A model generated the notes under the pieces. The model was not told where the DNA came from, did no database searches, and was given only the letters and a program-made list of their open reading frames with translations. DNA of 9,430 nt, taken from positions 1 through 9,430 of the forward strand of contig CAYGWJ010000275.1 in assembly GCA_964353405.1 (NCBI GenBank). Reading direction: 5' to 3'. This DNA is from JBGLNJ01 sp964353405. GTDB lineage: Bacteria; Chloroflexota; Anaerolineae; Fen-1058. Positions 1 through 4,698 of the stretch are shown piece after piece. Positions within the stretch are counted from its first letter, which is position 1. The number at the start of each line of letters is the position of its first letter. Made by a program: the position numbers and the translations under genes.

Positions 1-144
1 CCGAAGAATCTCTGCCTTGCGAGGTAGAGACCCTTCACTGCGTTCAGGGTGACAGATGTGAGTTTCTGGGTAGCGAAGCGAAGCAATCTCCTGCCATGAC
101 GATTGAGATTGCTTCGTCGCAAAAGGCGCTCCTCGCAATGACCG
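1..144. repeat. Composite palindromic intergenic repeat
   Basis: This is non-coding. The first ~54 bases read as one module (GAAGAATCTC near the start, TTCACTGCGTTCAGGGTGAC at the end). The next ~90 bases form a second module containing a perfect 12-bp inverted repeat: CGAAGCAATCTC at 79-90 and GAGATTGCTTCG at 105-116, around a 14-nt loop, followed by CTCCTCGCAATGAC. From general knowledge, repeats built from GAGATTGCTTCG and CTCGCAATGAC are very common between genes of many bacteria, including Chloroflexota and uncultured lineages. No transposase or ORF is associated with it. The assignment as a dispersed repeat rests on recognising the motif, since only one copy of each module is present here. 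Confidence 0.7.
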
Positions 145-178
145 GTCAGGGTTATGGGTAATCACCAGAAATTGCCTA

Positions 179-207
179 TTGACATCAAGTGCCCCCTGTA
201 TTACAAT
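179..207 (+). promoter_or_regulatory. Near-consensus sigma-70 promoter
   Basis: TTGACA at 179-184 is a perfect -35 hexamer. TACAAT at 202-207 differs from TATAAT at one base, and the spacing is exactly 17 bp. Transcription would start near 214 and run toward the short ORF at 297 and glgC at 547. This is the best promoter-like sequence seen in the window and the obvious candidate for driving glgC, with a leader of about 330 nt. Confidence 0.7.
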
Positions 208-228
208 GTCGTCGTAAGTCCTTTCGTG

Positions 229-247
229 TAAGCTGTTGTGTAGCTTA
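229..247 (+). promoter_or_regulatory. Small hairpin in the promoter-proximal leader
   Basis: TAAGCT (229-234) and AGCTTA (242-247) form a 6-bp stem with a 7-nt loop, followed by a short T run (TTT). It would lie about 15-35 nt into the transcript from the promoter at 179-207. The stem is AT-rich and short, so it is more likely a minor leader structure than an efficient terminator. Confidence 0.25.
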
Positions 248-296
248 TTTCCTCGTCAGCCATCTGTAATGCTTAATACAACCGGAGGCAAAGGGC

Positions 297-485
297 ATGG
301 CTGATGCATCGAAGCCTCAAGGTGATTGCGAGCGCGAGAAGACAAGTGACATTCCCTCTCAGCAGGCCCCCGGCGCAAGTGAGTCTCGATACCTTCGCAT
401 TCCTACGCAGAGGAACCTTTTACTGTCCGGCCTGCCAAGATGCGACGCAATCTCCAGGCACGTTGTGGATTCGGCTTGGCGTTGA
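297..485 (+). CDS. Hypothetical short ORF, 62 aa
   Basis: I do not recognise this product. The case for translation is positional. GGAGG at 284-288 lies 8 nt before the ATG, and the near-consensus promoter at 179-207 lies upstream. The predicted peptide is polar and charged, with no membrane segment, signal peptide or motif I can name. Third-position base choice is much less G/C-biased than in the metabolic genes downstream, which argues against a long-conserved gene. An overlapping 67-aa frame (304-507) is also open but lacks a well-placed ribosome binding site. It may be a leader ORF for glgC, a degraded gene, or chance. It ends 61 bp before the glgC start. Confidence 0.35.
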   Translation: MADASKPQGDCEREKTSDIPSQQAPGASESRYLRIPTQRNLLLSGLPRCDAISRHVVDSAWR

Positions 486-546
486 GCAGCATCATTCAAG
501 AGTCTAGAGCGACGTGAGCGCTTATGACTTTTCAGGAGGAAGCGCA

Positions 547-1815
547 ATGAGTGTGTTGACTGTTATCCTGGCCGGTGGCCAGGGGAGCCGGCTGAGCATC
601 TTGGGCGACAAGCGCGCCAAGCCGGCCGTCCCTTTCGCCGGCAAGTACCGGATCATTGATTTTGCGCTTTCGAACGCCGTCAACTCGGACCTGTATCGCC
701 TGGCCGTACTGACCCAGTACCGTCCACATTCACTCATGGAGCACCTCGGCATCGGCGAGCCTTGGGACTTGAACCGCCGCCGGCCCAACGGCCTCCAGAT
801 CTGGCAACCCTTCCGCGGGAGGCGCGATCAGGATTGGTACCGGGGCACCGCGGATGCGCTGCATCAAAACCACGGTTTCATCGCCCAAGATGGCAGCGAT
901 CTGCTGCTGGTCCTTTCCGGGGACCACATCTACAAAGAGGACTATCGCGATCTGATCCGCTTTCACCAGGAGCAGGGGGCTGATCTCACCGTGGCGGTCA
1001 TGCAGGTGCGCCCGGATGAAGTGAACCGCTTTGGCATCATGAGTGTGGACACCGACCAGCGGATTACGCAGTTCGCCGAGAAACCGAAACAGTCCGAAAG
1101 CACCCTGGCGTCCATGGGGATCTATGTGTTCAATACCGCGTTTCTGTTGCGACGACTGGAAGAAGACGCGCAGGATCCAACGTCGGCCCACGACTTTGGC
1201 AAGAACATCATTCCCAGGATGGTCGAAAGCGACAAGACTTTTGCTTATCCGTTCAGCGGCTATTGGGTTGACGTCGGAACCCTCTCGGCTTACTGGGAGA
1301 CCAACCTGGCGCTGCTGGAGGAGAACCCCGCGCTCGACCTCTACGACCCGAATTGGGTGATCCACACGCGCTCAGAAGAACGTCCCCCGGTCAAGTGCAC
1401 ACCGTTCGGCGAGATCAAGAACAGTCTGATCTCCAATGGGTGCGTCATCAACGGCAGGGTGATCAACAGCATCCTGTCGCCGGGTGTGTGCGTCGAGCGA
1501 GGCGCGGTCGTGCGTGACTCGGTGATCATGAACGATACGACCCTGCGGGCGGACGCGCTGGTGGATCGCTGCATACTGGACAAGGAGATTGAAATCGGGG
1601 CGGGCGCCCAGGTGGGCGTGGGCGACGATAACACGCCGAACCAGTTAGAGCCAGCCAACCTCGACACCGGCATCACGATTGTGGGGAAGCGGGCACGCGT
1701 ACCGGCGGGGGCCAGCCTGGGCCGCAACTGCCGGATTGATCCGAACGTCACGCCCGATGATTGGGAACGAATAGAGCTCCCCAGCGGCGGGACGATTACG
1801 CATCGCTCGCCCTGA
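547..1815 (+). CDS. glgC: Glucose-1-phosphate adenylyltransferase (ADP-glucose pyrophosphorylase)
   Basis: This cytosolic enzyme makes ADP-glucose and PPi from glucose 1-phosphate and ATP, the committed step of bacterial glycogen synthesis. The 422-aa protein has the usual family length. Residues 1-260 are the nucleotidyltransferase fold: nucleotide loop AGGQGSRL (9-16), KRAKPAVPF (22-30) and [10 protein letters not shown] (34-43) with the pyrophosphorylase signature, SGDHIY with metal-binding Asp126, EKPK (178-181) and YWVDVGT (239-245). Residues from about 290 form the left-handed beta-helix of hexapeptide-like repeats that carries oligomer and effector contacts in this family. I chose ATG 547 because AGGAGGA at 534-540 is 6 nt upstream and the product then starts [11 protein letters not shown]. 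An in-frame ATG at 514 would add 11 unconvincing residues. malQ follows after 130 bp. The gene is intact. Confidence 0.96.
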   Translation: MSVLTVILAGGQGSRLSILGDKRAKPAVPFAGKYRIIDFALSNAVNSDLYRLAVLTQYRPHSLMEHLGIGEPWDLNRRRPNGLQIWQPFRGRRDQDWYRGTADALHQNHGFIAQDGSDLLLVLSGDHIYKEDYRDLIRFHQEQGADLTVAVMQVRPDEVNRFGIMSVDTDQRITQFAEKPKQSESTLASMGIYVFNTAFLLRRLEEDAQDPTSAHDFGKNIIPRMVESDKTFAYPFSGYWVDVGTLSAYWETNLALLEENPALDLYDPNWVIHTRSEERPPVKCTPFGEIKNSLISNGCVINGRVINSILSPGVCVERGAVVRDSVIMNDTTLRADALVDRCILDKEIEIGAGAQVGVGDDNTPNQLEPANLDTGITIVGKRARVPAGASLGRNCRIDPNVTPDDWERIELPSGGTITHRSP

Positions 1816-1827
1816 ATTTGTGGTCAA

Positions 1828-1870
1828 CCCCTGGCAAGTCCGCACACCTGGGAATTCCCAGGTGCATGGG
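1828..1870. repeat. Palindromic repeat between glgC and malQ
   Basis: It contains a perfect 20-bp palindrome, CACCTGGGAATTCCCAGGTG (1845-1864), preceded by CCCCTGGCAAGTCC and followed by CATGGGG. The pieces TGGCAAGTC (1832-1840) and TGCATGGG (1863-1870) recur at 4637-4645 and 4651-4658, and TGGCAAGTC again at 9265-9273, so it belongs to the same repeat family. No T run follows, so a classical terminator is unlikely, though the stem could affect mRNA processing between glgC and malQ. Confidence 0.7.
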
Positions 1871-1945
1871 GCAGCTCTTGGCGGCTCGTCGCTGACGTTC
1901 CGCAAGACGTGAGCGTAGCAGGTCCACACATCTCACGGAGAACAC

Positions 1946-3541
1946 GTGAAATTCAAAAGAGCGAGCGGCATCCTGCTTCATCCGACCTCTCTCCCGGGTC
2001 GCTTTGGCATCGGCGACCTGGGCGGCGCGGCCTATCGCTTTATCAATTTCCTGGCGGCCAGCGGCCAGCAACTCTGGCAAGTCATGCCCCTCGGCCCGAC
2101 GAGCTTTGGGGACTCGCCCTATCAGGCGCTGTCGGCCTTTGCAGGCAACCCGTTGTTGATCAGCCTGGAGCGACTGGTCGAAGAGCATTACCTGGCGCCC
2201 TGGGATTTTGACGGCGCCCCCGCCTTTCCAGAGCATGCGGTTGACTATGGCGCGGTCATTAACTACAAGCAACGGCTCTTGCGACTCTCGTTCGAAAATT
2301 TCCAAGTGAACGCCGATGAGATACAGAAGGCCAGGCTGGCAGACTTTATCACGGCCCATCGCGCCTGGCTGGACGATTATGCTCTGTTTGCCGCGCTCAA
2401 AGACCATCATGCGGGAGGGAACTGGAGCGTCTGGGAGCAAGACATTGCGATGGCACACCAACCGGCTGCGCTTGAATACTGGAAGGCGACCCTGGCTGGC
2501 CCGATTCAATACCACCAGTATCTGCAATTCCAGTTCTTTCAACAATGGCTGGCACTGAAAGAATACGCCAACCGGCAAGGCGTCCGAATCGTCGGCGACA
2601 TCCCGATCTTTGTCGCCTACGATAGCGCTGATGCCTGGTCGCATCCCGAGTTGTTCTACTTTAACGAAGAGGGCGAGCCGACCGTGGTGGCGGGTGTGCC
2701 GCCGGATTATTTCAGCCCGACCGGCCAGTTGTGGGGCAATCCGCATTACCGTTGGGATGTGATGGCGCAGAGCGGGTATGCCTGGTGGGTCGCCCGCTTC
2801 AAAATGATATTCCAGTTGGTGGACATGGTCCGGCTGGACCACTTTCGTGGCTTTGAAGCTGCTTGGGCGGTCCCGGCCGGGGAAAAAACGGCAGAGCACG
2901 GCGAATGGGTTAAAGGTCCTGGCGCCGACCTCTTTCGTGCGGTTGAGCAGGCCCTCGGCCCCTTGCCCATCATCGCCGAAGACCTGGGGCTCATCACTCC
3001 GCAAGTTGAGGCATTGCGAGTCGCGTTCGGCTTTCCGGGGATGAAGGTGCTCCAGTTCGCCTTCACCTCAGATCCAAAGGCAATGGTCTCGACTTTCCTG
3101 CCGCACAACTTTGAGCGCAACTATGTCGTTTACACCGGCACTCACGACAACGATACAACGCTCGGCTGGTTCAACACCGTCAGCGAGGGGGAGCGCGCGG
3201 TTGTGCGCCGATACCTGGGCAGCTGTGGCGACACTCACTTGCGCCTGCGCGCAGTGCAGGTGTGCGCCTGCGCGCAGTGCAGGTGTGAGATTAACTGGGA
3301 CCTCATCCGCCTGGCCCTGATGTCTGTGGCCCACACGGCCATCTTGCCACTCCAGGATGTGCTCGGCCTCGGCAGTGAAGGCCGGATGAATACGCCTGGC
3401 CGGGCGAGCGGCAACTGGAGCTGGCGCTATACCGAGGGCGCGTTGACCGACGCGATCCGCGACAGGCTCCGAGACCTGACCGAGATCTATGGCCGGGCGC
3501 CCTGGACCAGGACAGGAGAGAAGCATGGCTCGACTGGTTAG
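1946..3541 (+). CDS. malQ: 4-alpha-glucanotransferase (amylomaltase, GH77)
   Basis: It transfers alpha-1,4-glucan segments between maltodextrins and releases glucose, in glycogen and maltodextrin turnover. GH77 features are clear: GILLHPTSLPGRFGIGDLG near the N-terminus, the nucleophile Asp298 in RLDHFRG, acid/base Glu345 in IAEDLG, and the third acidic residue Asp401 in GTHDND. LGLGSEGRMNTPG and GNWSWRY lie near the C-terminus. The start is GTG 1946, with GGAG about 5 nt upstream; the N-terminus then matches the family. At 531 aa it is slightly longer than the common ~500 aa. Residues 426-447, between RRYLG and EINWDLIRLA, look like an extra Cys/Arg-rich insert produced by a tandem 23-bp repeat (3240-3285). 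The reading frame is kept and all catalytic residues are present, so it is probably still active. mgsA starts 58 bp downstream. Confidence 0.94.
   Translation: MKFKRASGILLHPTSLPGRFGIGDLGGAAYRFINFLAASGQQLWQVMPLGPTSFGDSPYQALSAFAGNPLLISLERLVEEHYLAPWDFDGAPAFPEHAVDYGAVINYKQRLLRLSFENFQVNADEIQKARLADFITAHRAWLDDYALFAALKDHHAGGNWSVWEQDIAMAHQPAALEYWKATLAGPIQYHQYLQFQFFQQWLALKEYANRQGVRIVGDIPIFVAYDSADAWSHPELFYFNEEGEPTVVAGVPPDYFSPTGQLWGNPHYRWDVMAQSGYAWWVARFKMIFQLVDMVRLDHFRGFEAAWAVPAGEKTAEHGEWVKGPGADLFRAVEQALGPLPIIAEDLGLITPQVEALRVAFGFPGMKVLQFAFTSDPKAMVSTFLPHNFERNYVVYTGTHDNDTTLGWFNTVSEGERAVVRRYLGSCGDTHLRLRAVQVCACAQCRCEINWDLIRLALMSVAHTAILPLQDVLGLGSEGRMNTPGRASGNWSWRYTEGALTDAIRDRLRDLTEIYGRAPWTRTGEKHGSTG
3240..3285 (+). 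repeat. Two tandem copies of a 23-bp palindromic element inside malQ
   Basis: The copies at 3240-3262 and 3263-3285 are identical. Each starts TGCGCCTGCGCGC, ends GCAGGTG and has the self-complementary core CTGCGCGCAG. Because 23 is not a multiple of three, the copies are read in different frames: the first as LRLRAVQV, the second as CACAQCRC. A third copy lies at 4767-4789 in pfk. The position coincides with a stretch of MalQ that has no counterpart in the usual family sequence. Confidence 0.85.
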
Positions 3542-3581
3542 CTTGCCCGCCTGGCATAACGCGCTCTTATTGCGCCCCTAA
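3525..3581 (+). CDS. Possible 18-aa ORF overlapping the malQ stop
   Basis: ATG 3525 opens an ORF encoding MARLVSLPAWHNALLLRP. AGGAG at 3514-3518 lies 6 nt upstream, and the ORF ends just before the mgsA ribosome binding site (AAGGAG, 3584-3589). It overlaps the last codons of malQ in another frame. It could be a coupling peptide that carries ribosomes from malQ to mgsA, the remnant of a lost gene, or chance. Nothing in the peptide identifies it. Confidence 0.25.
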   Translation: MARLVSLPAWHNALLLRP

Positions 3582-3599
3582 AGAAGGAGACGAGAGAAT

Positions 3600-4064
3600 A
3601 TGGAACAAGCTGGATTTACGTTAGGCCCGAAGAAAAAGATTGCGCTGGTAGCGCATGACAACAAGAAGAAGGATCTGTTGGAATGGGCAAAATGGAATAT
3701 AAAGATCCTCGAGGACCATATCATCTATGCCACCGGGACGACCGGCAAACTGCTGGAGCAGGAGCTCGGCCTCGACATCATCAAGCTACAAAGTGGGCCG
3801 TTAGGTGGCGATCAGCAACTCGGAGCGAAAATCACCGACGGAGATATTGACTTTGTCATCTTTTTCTGGGACCCGCTCGAGCCACAGCCCCACGATACTG
3901 ATGTGAAGGCGCTGTTGCGCATCGCGGTGGTGTGGAACATTCCCGTGGCGTGCAATCGCGCTTCGGCCGATTTCATGATCTCGTCGCCATTGATGTCGGG
4001 CGAGTATCAGCGTCAGGTCCCGGATTATGAGACGCACATAAAGCGGGTGATAGGGACGGAATGA
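3600..4064 (+). CDS. mgsA: Methylglyoxal synthase
   Basis: It converts dihydroxyacetone phosphate to methylglyoxal and phosphate, a cytosolic bypass of lower glycolysis used when phosphate is scarce or sugar phosphates build up. The 154-aa protein aligns nearly without gaps to the E. coli enzyme (152 aa) as I recall that sequence. Shared features include IALVAHD (14-20), the phosphate-binding YATGTTG (43-49), and SGPLGGDQQ with catalytic Asp71. FFWDPL (88-93), PHD with His98, Asp101, KALLR (103-107) and VWNIPVACN are also conserved. The start is ATG 3600 with AAGGAG at 3584-3589. It lies 58 bp after malQ and 25 bp before the ACBP-like gene, so co-transcription with both is likely. Its place among glycogen and glycolysis genes fits a role as an overflow valve. 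The gene is intact. Confidence 0.96.
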   Translation: MEQAGFTLGPKKKIALVAHDNKKKDLLEWAKWNIKILEDHIIYATGTTGKLLEQELGLDIIKLQSGPLGGDQQLGAKITDGDIDFVIFFWDPLEPQPHDTDVKALLRIAVVWNIPVACNRASADFMISSPLMSGEYQRQVPDYETHIKRVIGTE

Positions 4065-4089
4065 TCCGACGCCCGGAGCGTCACGCAGG

Positions 4090-4371
4090 ATGATTTCGGC
4101 GGAAGGCAAAATTTTGAAACGGGAACTGCGGGAGCGCCTGAGTGACAAGCGATGGCTTGAATTGTACGCGCTCCACAAGCAAGCTACACAGGGCGACGTG
4201 ATTGGCGATGCGGGCCACGGGTTGGACGCTAGTCGTTCCGCCGAGCACATCATGCGAGCAAAGCTCAAAGGCATGTCCAAAGAAAAGGCAATGGAGGATT
4301 ACGTCGCCTTGGTGGAAAAGCTCAAAGCACAACCCCTGGGCAGTCCCAGGGGCAACCGGAGCCACTCTTGA
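4090..4371 (+). CDS. Acyl-CoA-binding protein-like (ACBP), divergent
   Basis: This 93-aa protein resembles the small four-helix ACBP family, which binds long-chain acyl-CoA in the cytosol. The match rests on WLELYALHKQATQGDV (22-37) and KLKGMSKEKAMEDYVALVEKLK (58-79). Tyr26, Lys30 and Tyr71 are at positions used for ligand binding. The usual KWDAW segment, whose Lys and Trp contact CoA, is replaced: LD-ASRSAEHIMRA-KLKG aligns without gaps but has Glu52, His53 and Arg56 where the family has Lys, Trp and Trp. The last ~13 residues (from Gln81) are encoded by the palindromic repeat at 4333-4352 and following bases. ATG 4090 is the only plausible start after an in-frame stop at 4051, but its ribosome binding site is weak, suggesting coupling to mgsA 25 bp upstream. 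Ligand binding is uncertain. Confidence 0.7.
   Translation: MISAEGKILKRELRERLSDKRWLELYALHKQATQGDVIGDAGHGLDASRSAEHIMRAKLKGMSKEKAMEDYVALVEKLKAQPLGSPRGNRSHS
4333..4352. repeat. CCCCTGGG-N4-CCCAGGGG palindrome at the 3' end of the ACBP-like gene
   Basis: Perfect 8-bp arms flank the loop CAGT. The same arms with loop ATTT occur at 4663-4682. It lies inside the coding region and supplies the codons for PLGSPRG just before the stop at 4369. The arms could form a strong hairpin at the end of the mRNA segment, but no T run follows, so a classical terminator is not supported. Confidence 0.8.
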
Positions 4372-4692
4372 CGATTACCGACTGTCCTCTCGACAGCAAT
4401 TGGCGCGATTGGGATTTGTTCGGGCCAACGTGGAATACCGTATCTATATAGATCACGAGTTTGCAGGACGTGGAGGACGTGGAGGTACTTTTAGGAGGAG
4501 GGGGAAGCAGCTTGCCAGCAGTCGCATTGCTCGGTCAAGGCAAGATTCTGAGTGCGGATGAAAAAGGGGGCGATCCTCTTGGCACTCTATCGTCGAAGTG
4601 TGGCGATGCAAGTAGCCCCTGGGATTTCCACACAGGTGGCAAGTCCCACCTGCATGGGTTAGCCCCTGGGATTTCCCAGGGGTAAGGAGGCG
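4372..4692. other. Intergenic stretch before pfk with no recognised gene
   Basis: I find no convincing gene here on either strand. It contains a perfect 12-bp AT-rich palindrome ATCTATATAGAT (4442-4453), which could be an operator-like site. Next is a 9-bp tandem repeat GGACGTGGA (4466-4483), then the GG-rich AGGAGGAGGGGG. The last ~70 bases are the palindromic repeat cluster leading into the pfk ribosome binding site. I see no good sigma-70 promoter, although a 327-bp gap makes an independent pfk promoter plausible. Confidence 0.5.
4613..4683. repeat. Palindromic repeat cluster upstream of pfk
   Basis: Two modules starting TAGCCCCTGGGATTTCC (4613 and 4660) flank a hairpin with arms CAGGTGG (4633-4639) and CCACCTG (4646-4652). 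The second module forms CCCCTGGG-ATTT-CCCAGGGG (4663-4682), the same arms as at 4333-4352. TGGCAAGTC and TGCATGGG link it to the repeat at 1828-1870. The final stem ends one base before the pfk ribosome binding site AAGGAGG (4684-4690), so it could influence ribosome access. Confidence 0.8.
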
Positions 4693-4698
4693 ATGAAG

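Noticed and set aside
1..144. CRISPR-like or mobile-element end
   Set aside because: There are no regularly spaced identical repeats with unique spacers and no transposase; it matches generic palindromic intergenic repeats.
304..507. 67-aa plus-strand ORF with a CPAC motif overlapping the 297-485 ORF
   Set aside because: It has no ribosome binding site at a suitable distance, its codon bias is weak, and the overlapping frame has the better initiation signal.
1891..1914. Imperfect inverted repeat GCTGACGT / ACGTGAGC before malQ
   Set aside because: It has one mismatch in a short stem and no supporting second instance as a hairpin.
1796..3004. 402-aa minus-strand ORF opposite malQ
   Set aside because: It is antisense to a clearly conserved GH77 gene with all catalytic motifs, and the translation has no family features; it is a by-product of G/C-biased codons.
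4461..4685. 74-aa ORF between the ACBP-like gene and pfk
   Set aside because: It consists largely of tandem and palindromic repeat DNA, lacks a convincing ribosome binding site and resembles no protein.
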